Assembly: GCA_047639555.1 (NCBI GenBank)
Contig: JBLIOE010000002.1
Coordinates: 1 to 64,000 of the forward strand
From: JAJRXC01 sp047639555
Lineage (GTDB): Bacteria > Actinomycetota > Acidimicrobiia > Acidimicrobiales > Aldehydirespiratoraceae
Direction: 5' to 3'
DNA: 64,000 nt
Shown: positions 45,101-53,281 of the stretch, one piece after another
How the letters are laid out: every line of letters begins with the position of its first letter
How positions within the stretch are numbered: position 1 is the stretch's first letter
Notes under the pieces: generated by a model
Seen by the model: the letters and a program-made list of their open reading frames with translations, nothing else
What the model was told of the DNA's origin: nothing
Databases searched by the model: none
Made by a program: the position numbers and the translations under genes

Positions 45101-46453
45101 CATCACCCGTCCCTGTCGCTCGCTCTCATTGAGTGCGTCGATGGCCTCGAGCCAGTACTCCGGCAGCTCCTCGTCTCGTTGCAGGTTCTCCTCCACCATG
45201 CGGACTTTCCACATCGCGGGATTGTTGAGAACCACCGCGGCGAGAACGACCACCGCGAAGACCTTGGTGGGTTGGGGCCAGCGTCGATCAAGGGCGTTAA
45301 CAACGGTGCCCAGCAACACCGAAGTGGCCAAGACAAGCATCGGGAGGGCGCGAGGCGTGGAGCGCAGGGCGAGCCCGGCATCGGTGCCCGTGAAGTCCTT
45401 AAACAGTGAGCCCAAGGGCGACGGCGCGTCGAATGGGTGGCTGCCAATCGCAATCAGCCCGCCCATGACGATGAGCAGGACGAAGTAACTGCGGTGGCGC
45501 CACCGGACGAGGGCGGCGCCAAAAAGCGAGAGCACCACGAGGCCGAAACTGATGAAGAGGAGCCAGACCCCCTGCGTGTACTCAACACTGGGTTGAATCC
45601 ACGGCCCAAATTTGTCGTTGCCATAGAAGAACCAATAGCCAAGCCCGCGAAACACCTCGGGGGCGGTGGATGCCGCGGCCACGGTCTGGTAGGTCTCCGT
45701 GTAGCGCGTGACCGGCAGGCTGTAGCCGCCCTGAAGGATGAGCCCCGCAATCCACCAGAGCGACACCACCGCGCTGAGGACGCCGATTCGGAGCGCCGCG
45801 GTCACTCCCTGGCGAGTCGTGATCGACCGTTCGGTGACCCGAGCGTGGATGAGCCAAGCGACCGGCGCCAGACCGACCAGCAACAACGAGGTGGCGTTGA
45901 CCGAACCAACGGTAAGGACAACAAGCGCAAACCGAGCGGGATCTCGCCAACCACCAGAACGAGCGGCGCGGATCGTCAAGGCAATCATCCAGGGAAGGCC
46001 AGCCCAGGGGAGGAGCACCGCGGAGATCCGCGCGCTGTAGTCGAGGATGTACGGGCTGAGCTGGTACGCCAGCACCGCCACCAGCATTCCGCGGCCCTGC
46101 CAATCCAGGGTTTTCAGCAGGAAGTGGACGCCGGCGCCCGCGGCGAAGAGCAGGGTGCCGAGCCAGATCCGCTGGGCGAACCAATCGGGGCTGCCGAGTG
46201 TTTCAAAGACCCAATAGAAAGGGCCCATAGGCCACAAGTAGCCGATGTTTTGATGCGTAACCGTCCCGAGGGCGACGTCGCTATCCCAAAGGGTCGAGGC
46301 ATTGGCAAGAACCCGACCAGGGTTGAGGTACAGGTAGGTCTTTGTGTCGGCGCCAACCGCGCCTGGGCTCGACGCAACGATGGGAACGTACGCGACGAGC
46401 GCGGCGGCCACAAGAACCGCGTGGCGACGAAGCCGCTCGATCATCCCACGCAA
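42122..46453 (-). CDS. aftD: AftD-like alpha-(1->3)-arabinofuranosyltransferase (DUF3367)
   Basis: A 1443-aa membrane glycosyltransferase. The N-terminal half has about ten membrane helices, with the GADTKTYLYLNPGR loop typical of DUF3367 and GT-C enzymes (acidic residue in the first extracellular loop). A long extracytoplasmic region follows with at least two discoidin-like carbohydrate-binding modules (about residues 745-850 and 1000-1110: RAIDGDPTTAWVVG, FAFDGDRGTAWTPN). More helices close the C-terminus. Mycobacterial AftD uses decaprenyl-phospho-arabinose to build arabinan. Its presence suggests an arabinan-like wall glycan. Start may be ATG 46453 or 46444. Confidence 0.85.
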   Translation of the reverse strand: MRGMIERLRRHAVLVAAALVAYVPIVASSPGAVGADTKTYLYLNPGRVLANASTLWDSDVALGTVTHQNIGYLWPMGPFYWVFETLGSPDWFAQRIWLGTLLFAAGAGVHFLLKTLDWQGRGMLVAVLAYQLSPYILDYSARISAVLLPWAGLPWMIALTIRAARSGGWRDPARFALVVLTVGSVNATSLLLVGLAPVAWLIHARVTERSITTRQGVTAALRIGVLSAVVSLWWIAGLILQGGYSLPVTRYTETYQTVAAASTAPEVFRGLGYWFFYGNDKFGPWIQPSVEYTQGVWLLFISFGLVVLSLFGAALVRWRHRSYFVLLIVMGGLIAIGSHPFDAPSPLGSLFKDFTGTDAGLALRSTPRALPMLVLATSVLLGTVVNALDRRWPQPTKVFAVVVLAAVVLNNPAMWKVRMVEENLQRDEELPEYWLEAIDALNESERQGRVMELPGSDFASYRWGNTVDPITPGFLDRGYVARELVPFGSAESADLLNAFDRRLQEDTVDADSIVPIAQMLSIDDIVHRADLTYERFRTPRPVPTAELLDQFAGLGDPVPFGEPVPNVAGPQQTLIDEVHLAIDPTLPDPAPVTAYEVPTPLPEVRLRPTSGATVIVGDAEGIVDAAGAGLLEIDRPLWFGADLALDDSLRDEVLAEPAAIVLTDTHKRRARRWGTLREGLGYVERPGEEKLVDDPTDNRLDLFTDVDSSATVDIDDTRTVSVQPGPFALRASNYGNPVTYTNDDRPSRAIDGDPTTAWVVGAFAEARGEWLEFAYEEPTVVPSITLIQPAGDHNRRISEVVVRADGEEVGGARLDPSSWNPPGQTIALRPHNPASVYELELVDLSIAPRANYAGVAPVGFAEVLMGNAAPVAESLRLPIAFVASVGADLDRHDLSIVMTRERSNPQEPVRTDPEPEMRRDIELPSFRTFTVEGAARVSAAVDHQLVDNLMGRATGIDGSPLVARASDTLPGDLNSLASFAFDGDRGTAWTPNLGPQRNRWIELETAAAVTFADLRLAIVIDELHSVPTRLAVEVDGELIGEFETGLLLTSPERGALADVVLPAAGSGSVIRVRAVGVAERSTRDWYSNDFTALPVSFAEIEVDAGVRFGPVADVATGCVEIATISGQMVRAQISGSAADALERRELTIAGCDELGADAHFSINTVGRTQGFDIDQLVLRSRRLLDAPAALSPVTVVNHDDTNYVLEVPGDSNERWLVLGQSVNVGWEASIDGLSLGEPTLIDGFANGWRLPAGEMLRVDLEWTPQSLVNKSLALSVVAIVFVVGLAWRGRGVGPVNEPAHAMGPPQPTLRLLPLVDRPTRQRAVHDRTILAASAVVGGFAWLNLPRLPALALGVGLGLALLMRLARGWIRPSLFAAFALGLTSVALMLEQRTNRFPPDFGWPQQFLDLHVWGLLGLLLLAADYLYAATIPDEDRRRPKRRSSS

Positions 46454-46465
46454 AGTGTGAGCCAG

Positions 46466-47650
46466 CTACCGGCTGCCACGAACGTTGGCGGCAAGGACCG
46501 CCAAGGTCTCGTAGGCGGTGCGATCCCAGGTCAGTTCTTGTGCCACTCGGAGAGCACCATCGCTCATCCGCTCACGGAAGTCGCGGTCGTCCAAGACTCG
46601 GGTGAGGGCATCGACGAATTCGTCGTCGGAGTCGACCAGCACGCCACCAACACCATCACGCACGGCGTCGATATGGCCGGGAATCCTCGTGGCAATCGCC
46701 GGGGTCGCACAGGCCGCGGCTTCGGTGAGGGTCATACCCCAGCCCTCGCTTTCGGATGTGCTGGCCACGACCCACGCCTCCTGGTAGCGGCGGACAAGCG
46801 CGTCATCGTCGACTCGCCCGGCCAGTTCGCACCATTCTTCGGCGCCAAGCTGAGCAATCAGCCGTTCGAGATTGTCGCGTTCATGGCCCTCACCCACGAT
46901 TGTCAGTCGGGCGCCGGGCACGTATTCACGCACGCGGGCGACGTTCTTTATGAGCCGGTCGAACGCCTTGGACCGCATAAGTCGACCCACCGCGAGCACG
47001 GTTGGCTCGGCGGACTTCCGATTTGCGGGGCAGAAACTACTGTCGATTCCTGGGGGAACGACGTGGACATTGGCGGCCGGAAGCCGCAGTCGGTCGAGCA
47101 AGTGGTCGCGTGAGGATTGGCTCAGCGTGATGACCGAGGTGTTTCGATAAAACGGGGGCGCGATTCGACGCTCAAGAAGTTGCCCGGCTCGGGCGAGTCC
47201 GGGTGGTAGCACCATTGGCCACATGTCTTCATGCACATGATGCAGCCAGGTGACACGGGGTCCACGGGCCCAAAGCGGCGAGAAGAACGGGACGCCGTTC
47301 CAGATCTCAACTAGTCCGTCGCGGCGGCCATGCCGGCCAGCGATTTCGGCCGCCACCGCACGAGGGAAGACGAGGTAGCGGCCCGCTCGGCGTATGACCT
47401 TGTAGCCATCGCGCACGGTTTCCGGCGGGGAGCCCTGGGCGTAGGACGTGCGCATCGTGACTTCTATACCCGCGGCGGCCCAACGGGCCGCAACAGTGGA
47501 CGCGTGCAGTTCGCTGCCACCAGCCTCGACGTCGGCGAGATCGCGCCACGCCAGCATATGGATCCGACGCAGGCCGCTCTCGGCCGCGAGGTCGCCAATC
47601 TTGTGGAAAATCTCTCCCTCAGAGGGGTCACCCGGGCCAGTCGATTGCAC
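46466..47650 (-). CDS. Glycosyltransferase family 4 protein
   Basis: A 394-aa GT-B enzyme. N-terminal donor/acceptor half with GGSELHASTVAARWAAAG; C-terminal half with VLAVGRLMRSKAFDRLI, ARLTIVGEGHER and STSESEGWGMTLTEAAACATP, where the E-x7-E-type nucleotide-sugar motif sits. Start is GTG at 47650. It lies 12 bp upstream of aftD on the same strand, so both likely act in one wall-glycan pathway. The sugar is unknown. Confidence 0.88.
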   Translation of the reverse strand: MQSTGPGDPSEGEIFHKIGDLAAESGLRRIHMLAWRDLADVEAGGSELHASTVAARWAAAGIEVTMRTSYAQGSPPETVRDGYKVIRRAGRYLVFPRAVAAEIAGRHGRRDGLVEIWNGVPFFSPLWARGPRVTWLHHVHEDMWPMVLPPGLARAGQLLERRIAPPFYRNTSVITLSQSSRDHLLDRLRLPAANVHVVPPGIDSSFCPANRKSAEPTVLAVGRLMRSKAFDRLIKNVARVREYVPGARLTIVGEGHERDNLERLIAQLGAEEWCELAGRVDDDALVRRYQEAWVVASTSESEGWGMTLTEAAACATPAIATRIPGHIDAVRDGVGGVLVDSDDEFVDALTRVLDDRDFRERMSDGALRVAQELTWDRTAYETLAVLAANVRGSR

Positions 47651-47709
47651 TGGAGCATGTTAGCGGTCGGGTTGCCGCGCGATCACCCCGGGAGGCACAC
47701 TGCGCTCGC

Positions 47710-48576
47710 ATGTCAGTAGCGCCGGTCACTGTCGTCATTATCCATCGCAACCGCCCCGATGCCGTCGGACGGACCGTCGCGGCCTTCCGGGAGCAGACAA
47801 CACCCACCCGAGTGATCGTGGTCGACAACGGATCCGATGATGAGACGCAGAGTTCGCTCCCCGCGCTTGTGGGCGATGCGGAAATCATTTTCGGGGGCAG
47901 CAATCTTGGTTTTGGGCCGGGCGGTAACGTCGGACTTCGACGGTTTCTGTCTGACAGCATCGGCGACTGGGTTGCCATTGCCCCCCACGATGCGCTCCCT
48001 GACGCAGACACCATCGAGAAGATGCTTGCGGCCGTGGAGGAACGACCAACCGTCGGCCTGATGAGCGCCGACGTCGGCGACGGAATGCGGCCGATCATTG
48101 ATCCCTATCTCGGCACGATCGATGCGATGCCCATGGTCGAGGAAGGCTTCGACGAAGCCGACTACCCCCATGGCACGCTGATGATGTGCCGTCGAGCCTG
48201 TCTCGAAGAGGTGGGTCTCTTTGACGAGCGCTACTTCGCCTACTGCGAGGAGAGCGAGCTGGCAATTCGTGCCGCTCGAGCCGGATGGGGGTGTGGCGTC
48301 ATTCGTGGCGCCAACGTGCGCAACCCGGGCATGAGTGCGTCGATTGAACGAGTCGCATATCTCCAGCTCCGCAACACGCTGCTGATGCTCAGGGAGCACT
48401 ACGGCCGCAAGAACGCGTGGTTTCGCATTGGTGTTGCCCTCGTTCAGATTCCGGTCGGATACCTGCACGACCCCTCACGCGGCCTGCATTGGTCTCCCGC
48501 CGGGCGGCTCAAGGGCATCCGCGATTATCTCCTCGGGCGCTTCGGCCCGCCCGCCGACGATGTCGGCGGTGCCTGA
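47710..48576 (+). CDS. Glycosyltransferase family 2 protein
   Basis: A 288-aa GT-A enzyme. VTVVIIHRNRPD at the N-terminus, VVDNGSDDETQ nucleotide-binding loop, SNLGFGPGGNVGLR, and HGTLMMCRRACLEEVGLFDERYF (quoted region around residue 160) with CEESELAIRAARAGW are classic for rhamnosyl- and galactofuranosyltransferase-like GT2 proteins. It is divergent from the GT4-aftD pair over 59 bp and ends 4 bp from a convergent disrupted gene. Confidence 0.88.
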   Translation: MSVAPVTVVIIHRNRPDAVGRTVAAFREQTTPTRVIVVDNGSDDETQSSLPALVGDAEIIFGGSNLGFGPGGNVGLRRFLSDSIGDWVAIAPHDALPDADTIEKMLAAVEERPTVGLMSADVGDGMRPIIDPYLGTIDAMPMVEEGFDEADYPHGTLMMCRRACLEEVGLFDERYFAYCEESELAIRAARAGWGCGVIRGANVRNPGMSASIERVAYLQLRNTLLMLREHYGRKNAWFRIGVALVQIPVGYLHDPSRGLHWSPAGRLKGIRDYLLGRFGPPADDVGGA

Positions 48577-48580
48577 GGTC

Positions 48581-50072
48581 CTACTCGGCTGGGACAGGCG
48601 CGGTTTGCTGCGGCTCCGAGAAGTGGTAACCCTGGCCCAACTCGCAGCCCACCTCGACCAACCGATCGACCTCGGCTTGGCTCTGCAGCCCTTCGGCGAC
48701 CGTCGCGATTTCGAGCGCACGGGCCAACGACACGACATGGCGAACAATCGCGTCGTCGTCCTTCCGCTCGCCGGCTGCGTTCACATAGGTTCCGTCGAGT
48801 TTGAGGAGTTCGAAGTAGAACGTTCGGAGATGACTCAGCGAGGAGTATCCGGCCCCGAAGTCATCGAGCGCGAGTCCGACGCCAATTTCCCGAGCGGAGT
48901 TGAGCGCGGTCCACGCCGAGCGGGGATCGGCAATAAGCGCGGCCTCCGTAAGTTCGAGATATATCTGCGAAGGGTCGACGCCCGCAGCAGTCAGCGATGC
49001 CTGGAGATCGTCGGTGAAGTCTGACTGTCCGATCTGGCGGGGCGAAATATGCTCGTGACTCGCATGGGGACAGCGCCCTCAGGCACGATCGCCGCCCAGC
49101 GAGCGGCCTGCCGACATGACTCCTCAAGCACCCAACGCCCGACCGGGACCACGAGTCCGGTCTCCTCCAAAGATCCTAGAAAGTCGCCGGGAGCGATCAT
49201 GCCGCGTTCCGGATCATCCCAACGCAGCAGGGCTTCGCAGCCCACCAAACGGCGAGTGCGCAGCGCCACGATTGGTTGGTAGAGCAGACGGAACTCGCCG
49301 TCGCTCAACGCCCGCTCAAGCCGACGCTCTGCGGTGGCCGGCGTTAACCGGACGCGCATCGTCTCCGAGAACACCGAAGTTCGGGCGTCGTTGTGTTTCG
49401 CGTCATACATCGCCGTGTCGGCGTCGCGGAGGACGGGCTCCGGGTTGTCGGTGACATCGCCGAAGGCGAGCCCGATGCTCGCCGAGATCGCAATCTGATC
49501 TTCGCCCAGAGCAAACGGCGTCTCGATCCTTTCGATCAGCTTCCGAGCGAAACGAGCCGCGTGTTCGTTCGTCAGCGGCGCCGGGTCGATAATCACAAAC
49601 TCGTCGCCCGCGTAACGACCGACCCAACGGTCAGCACCCGCTTCGCGCCGGAGGCGATCACCGACCGCGACCATGAACTTGTCGCCGACCTCGTGGCCGT
49701 ACGTGTCGTTGACCGCCTTGAACCCGTCAAGATCGACAAACAGGACTGCGGCCTTGGTGTGGTTGCGACGAACGACCCGGAATGCCTCCGGCAGCACCTC
49801 AAGGATATGCCGGCGGTTCGGCAGTCCAGTAAGAGCGTCGCGCCGAGCGGCACAACGGTCACAAGGGCGATAAGCCTATTGGTATTGACGCCGCTGGTGT
49901 CGGCGACGCGATCGAGAATCGTGTCGGGGACCGCGAAAGCGATGGCCAGAACACACAAGATCGTGCCGAACACCACAATCCTGGCGAGATCGATGCCCGC
50001 GCGGTGTTCGGTCTCAACGAGGTGATCGATCCGGAGCGAGTTGTCGTCTGCTGGTTTCCCCGCCACGGCCAA
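48581..50072 (-). pseudogene. Frame-disrupted GGDEF-EAL cyclic di-GMP enzyme gene
   Basis: Three pieces on the minus strand add up to one gene. First, from 50072, come hydrophobic segments (VVFGTILCVLAIAFAV). The frame then changes between about 49810 and 49860 to DALTGLPNRRHILEV and a GGDEF domain with GRYAGDEFVII (AGDEF in place of GGDEF) and an EAL start (CEALLRWDDPE). A second shift near 49055 leads to ISPRQIGQSDF, LELTEAALIADP, LALDDFGAGYSSLSHL and VAEGLQSQAEV, ending at 48581. Domain order membrane-GGDEF-EAL is normal, and the catalytic motifs are present across the three frames. The first break may also involve a small deletion of the linker. Either a true pseudogene or assembly indels. 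Confidence 0.8.
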
Positions 50073-50162
50073 CCTCCTTCTCGTCTCTGCGGAGCGACAC
50101 AGAAGGATCTGCGCCTCCCCTCCCGTCGACGCAACGAACCCGGGTCTTTAGACTGCGGCGTT

Positions 50163-50882
50163 TCAGCGTTTACGCGGGTTGGCGCGCCGAGGCGAGCCGA
50201 GCAGAGCAACGAGGAGCCGCGCGTAGTGATACGCCAGCCGGAACGGACGTTGTGATGGCACACCGCCGGTGCGCTCTTCCATGAGCGTGGGCACTTCTCG
50301 AACGTCGTAGCCGGCGCGGCAGGCGTTGACGAGGGTCTCCACGGAGTCCATGTACTCAACGGGGTAGTTCGTGGCGAAGTCGGCGAGGACGGGTTGGCCG
50401 ATTGCTCGAAAGCCCGATGAGGTGTCGGTGAACTTCTGGCCGGTCAGCCGTCGCACCCCAAGGCGGAGCAAACCCATAGCCAGTCCGCGGCTACGGCCGA
50501 CGGCATAACCACCGGCCGCGAATCGGCTTCCGACGGCCATTTCTGCACCGCCGTCAAGCGCCTCAAGCAACACGCCGATCTGGTCAGCTCGGTGTTGCCC
50601 ATCGGCATCAAACTGCACGGCGCGGTCGTAGCCGTTGTCATCGGCGTATCGATAGCCCGCACGGAGGGCGCCGCCAATTCCAAGATTGAAGGGGAGTGCG
50701 ACACAAGGGACACCGGCGAGCCGGGTAAAGGCTGCGGTTCGATCAGTGGACCCGTCGTCAACAACAACAATGTCGAGATCGGGCACGACCAGGGCGAGTT
50801 GCGCGAGAACGGCGGGGAGGGACTCCTCCTCGTTGAAGGCAGGGATAACGACGATCGTGCGAACGCCGTTCCCTTGGCTCAT
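50163..50882 (-). CDS. Polyprenol-phosphate glycosyltransferase-like GT2 protein
   Basis: A 239-aa GT-A enzyme resembling dolichyl/polyprenyl-phosphate mannosyl- or glucosyltransferases. TIVVIPAFNEEESLP, VVVDDGSTDRTA, and QFDADGQHRADQI with the metal-binding DxD-type site. SSGFRAIGQPVL is the family's later motif. There is no C-terminal membrane pair, so it would act at the cytosolic face with a lipid carrier. ATG 50882 overlaps the stop of the preceding FAD oxidoreductase gene (ATGA), so the two form an operon. Confidence 0.88.
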   Translation of the reverse strand: MSQGNGVRTIVVIPAFNEEESLPAVLAQLALVVPDLDIVVVDDGSTDRTAAFTRLAGVPCVALPFNLGIGGALRAGYRYADDNGYDRAVQFDADGQHRADQIGVLLEALDGGAEMAVGSRFAAGGYAVGRSRGLAMGLLRLGVRRLTGQKFTDTSSGFRAIGQPVLADFATNYPVEYMDSVETLVNACRAGYDVREVPTLMEERTGGVPSQRPFRLAYHYARLLVALLGSPRRANPRKR

Positions 50883-52330
50883 CCGCCAGACTCGCTGAGT
50901 TCCTCGTGGTACTCGGCTTCGACGTTCACTTCCCACACGTTGTGAGTGGTGCCGTTGACGATGTTCTCCACCGTCAACATGGCCGTGTACATCGAGTGAT
51001 CCTGGTTGTTGTAGCGGTGCATACCGTTGCGGCCAACCGGGTGCACGTTGGGCACGTTGTCCGACAGCCAACCGCGGAGGATTTCGACGTTTTCTTTGTA
51101 GGTGCCGTCGTACATCGGATACGCCTTCGGCATCCGAACGACATAGCCCTTTTCGACTCTCGACGGGTCAAGGAGGCCGAGCAGGGCCATCTCTCGAGTG
51201 CCCTGGGCGATGAGGTCGTCATCGTCGGACACCCATAGTTCGTCGCCCTCGTTGACGAAGAACTCAAGACCAAGGCAGGTCTTTCCTGCTTCCGGAATCA
51301 TCTCCGGCGACCAGGAACCGAAGTTCTGGACGCGACCGACCTGGACCTCTGGGGCGTGGATGTAGATCCAGTTATCGGGGAAGCCGTCTTCCTCCGGCAC
51401 AACAAGCGCAACGGTGAGGAAGTCGCGGAACCGGAGCGACTTCGCGGCGAGCAGGATGTCTTCGGGTGCGGGCGGATCCATTGCTTGGACGAGAAGTGGA
51501 ATGGGCATCGACGAGATGACATCGGTGCAGGCGTGTTCGGTGGAACCGGCTGGTCCGTCGGTGACCACGTGTGTCGCGGCGCCATTGGCGTGGCGCACCT
51601 TCGTGACGGTTTGCTCGAAGAAGACGTCGCTGCCTTGCCCCTCGACGAGGGTCTGGCAGCGCTCCCACATCATGCCGGGGCCATGACGGGGGTATTCGAA
51701 CTCTTCGATGAGGCTCGTGATGTCTTTCTGGTTGCGGCTCGGGGTGACCGCATTCCAGATGGCGCTGAAGAGGCTGAGGTTCTTGATGCGCTGGGCGGCC
51801 CAGTCGGCCTCGAGCTCGTCGGCCGGCACACCCCACACCTTCTCGGTATAGGTCTTGAAAAATGTGCGGTAGAGGCGCCAACCAAATTTGGCGGCGACAT
51901 AACCCTCGAACTTCGTCTGATCCTTCGGCGGGTTGATCCGAGCCCAGATGTAGGACAGCACGCAGCGAACGGCCTCGATGATGCCAAGGTTGCCGAGGGC
52001 GTTGAATGCCTTCAACGGGTAGTCGTAGAACTTGCCCTGGTAGAAGATTCGGCTCATCCGCGGTCGAAGAAGGAAATCTTCGTCGGGAAGAACCTCGTGC
52101 CAGAAATCGCGTACCGGCTTCACCTTGGTGAAGAAGCGGTGACCGCCGATGTCGAAGCGCCAGCCATCCCGCTCGGCGGTTTGAGAAATACCGCCGACAA
52201 CGTCGGTTGCTTCCAGCACTGTGGCGGTGTGGCCAGCCTTGCCAAGCTGGTACGCCGCGGTGAGACCCGCCGGGCCTGCGCCGATGATCACGGTGCGTTC
52301 CGCAGTGTCGTTGGCCTGTTCTTCGCCCAT
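50879..52330 (-). CDS. FAD-dependent oxidoreductase, UDP-galactopyranose-mutase/phytoene-desaturase-like
   Basis: A 483-aa flavoprotein. The N-terminal Rossmann motif VIIGAGPAGLTAAYQL and GGISQTAERDGWRFDIGGHRFF are typical of NAD_binding_8 amine-oxidase-like proteins related to UDP-galactopyranose mutase. ADWAAQRIKNLSL follows in the middle, and a C-terminal FAD segment is NGMHRYNNQDHSMYT. Start ATG 52330. It is co-translated with a lipid-linked-sugar GT2 gene, so a role in making or using a wall sugar (for example a furanose) is a fair inference, not proof. Confidence 0.78.
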   Translation of the reverse strand: MGEEQANDTAERTVIIGAGPAGLTAAYQLGKAGHTATVLEATDVVGGISQTAERDGWRFDIGGHRFFTKVKPVRDFWHEVLPDEDFLLRPRMSRIFYQGKFYDYPLKAFNALGNLGIIEAVRCVLSYIWARINPPKDQTKFEGYVAAKFGWRLYRTFFKTYTEKVWGVPADELEADWAAQRIKNLSLFSAIWNAVTPSRNQKDITSLIEEFEYPRHGPGMMWERCQTLVEGQGSDVFFEQTVTKVRHANGAATHVVTDGPAGSTEHACTDVISSMPIPLLVQAMDPPAPEDILLAAKSLRFRDFLTVALVVPEEDGFPDNWIYIHAPEVQVGRVQNFGSWSPEMIPEAGKTCLGLEFFVNEGDELWVSDDDDLIAQGTREMALLGLLDPSRVEKGYVVRMPKAYPMYDGTYKENVEILRGWLSDNVPNVHPVGRNGMHRYNNQDHSMYTAMLTVENIVNGTTHNVWEVNVEAEYHEELSESGG

Positions 52331-52406
52331 GGTCGCTCCCTCCCCGAAGCCGCCGGATCTTACCCCCATTCACCGTCGCAGCCATCGCCCGCGCGACACT
52401 CAACAT

Positions 52407-52589
52407 ATGGAGATCACTTGCCCACGTTGTGGCCTGACGGCTGAGGTCGAGTTCTATGCCCCGTGCGACGATTGTCGGACCACTCTTCGGGCAACTTTGG
52501 GAGCCGATGGTGGGGGAGTAGCCGAGGCCGTCGAGTACGAACCCAAGATGAATGTCACACCCAATGCCGTGGCGATGAAGGACGACTGA
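52407..52589 (+). CDS. Small zinc-ribbon-like protein
   Basis: A 60-aa protein from ATG 52407. Two CxxC knuckles, ITCPRCGLTAE and YAPCDDCRTTL, are 18 residues apart, as in a zinc ribbon. The C-terminal half is acidic and unstructured-looking (AVEYEPKMNVTPN). No function is known. It lies divergent from the FAD oxidoreductase gene, with 76 bp between starts, and points towards the presumed structured-RNA region. Confidence 0.65.
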   Translation: MEITCPRCGLTAEVEFYAPCDDCRTTLRATLGADGGGVAEAVEYEPKMNVTPNAVAMKDD

Positions 52590-52614
52590 CACTCGTCCCA
52601 TGGCGATGATTTCG

Positions 52615-53240
52615 CCCAAAACGGAACAAGACCCCGAGTAGCCTCCCGGTTCGCACCGGTCAACTCCTCGGGGCCTCGAAAGTGGCTCCTTCACCTGGCC
52701 GGCCACCCCGTCGGAATGTCCTGCCATATGAGGTCTGCCCTTGCGGGGCGGACCCTGACTCCCAGCGCCGAACGTCTCGCTGCTGTTTGCCTGGTTCAAC
52801 CATCAGTACCCAGCGGTACTCGGTCCGCTTCGACCCGCCGCCACCCCCGTCGGTGTGACTTCGTTTCGCTGCGACCCTGACACGTACCCTCCTTCGGGTT
52901 TTCTCCCCCTCCCGGCCTCACACCCTGCGGTGTGCTCCTGACGGCGGCGGACCCTCCGGCTGGCGGTACTTCCCCTTCGCTCCTGGTCAGACCCCCGTCA
53001 GGGAACCTTCCGCTTGCTCCGGCGACGCACCTCCGTGCCTCCAGTCGACCCGCCAGTTCCCTCTCGGGTCCCAGCCTGATCTTGCCTGCCTCTGCTCTTG
53101 CTAGAGCTCCGAGGAACCCGGTCCGTTCTTCCGGGGCTTGCGCCCTTTCCGTCCTTCACGGCGTCCCAGTGCTTTCGCTCCTGCGTCGACAAGGAGCACT
53201 CTGCAGTGGCGCCCTGCGAGGGTCAAGGGGGTGAAGGGAA
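52615..53240 (-). ncRNA. Candidate large structured non-coding RNA
   Basis: No convincing protein gene occurs between 52590 and 53281. The minus strand carries a chain of perfect or near-perfect hairpins at 53149-53161, 53134-53145 (GGGC-GCAA-GCCC), 53094-53107, 53047-53070 (GACCCG/CGGGTC), 52919-52934, 52886-52899, 52805-52820 and 52733-52753. The last domain, 52630-52675, is a 9-bp stem GGCCCCGAG/CTCGGGGTC enclosing a symmetric internal loop and CCGGT-GCGA-ACCGG. Several loops are GNRA only on the minus strand. G-U pairs in the 52630-52675 stem and in GTGGC/GCCAC (52677-52710 area) also favour minus. TTGTTCCGTTTT follows the final stem like a terminator tail. RNA identity is unknown to me; I excluded RNase P, tmRNA and SRP RNA by lack of their signatures. 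Boundaries are approximate. Confidence 0.5.
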
Positions 53241-53281
53241 ATCCCCAGGTTTTGAGGAGAAACCCACCGGTAATCCCCAGG
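53240..53281. repeat. Direct repeat flanking a hairpin, next to the structured region
   Basis: AATCCCCAGG occurs at 53240-53249 and again at 53272-53281. Between them GGTTT (53248-53252) can pair with AAACC (53260-53264). The second copy abuts the stop codon of the lytic transglycosylase gene. It could be the 5' boundary of the structured element or a target-site duplication, but no matching copy was found at the other end near 52600. Confidence 0.4.

Noticed and set aside
45437..47113. A 558-codon open frame on the plus strand
   Set aside because: Antisense to the AftD-like and GT4 genes; the product is an unstructured charged sequence, a by-product of GC-rich codon bias.
52932..53234. A 100-codon plus-strand frame in the gene-free stretch
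   Set aside because: The product is Pro/Ser/Leu-rich without pattern, no ribosome site is seen, and it spans several hairpins of the presumed RNA.
52615..53240. RNase P RNA, tmRNA, SRP RNA or group II intron as explanation of the structured stretch
   Set aside because: The signature segments I would expect (GAGGAAAGTC, the tmRNA acceptor/tag region, the SRP GGAAGGAAGCA loop, a domain V hairpin) are not present on either strand. A distant intron relic cannot be fully excluded without a search.
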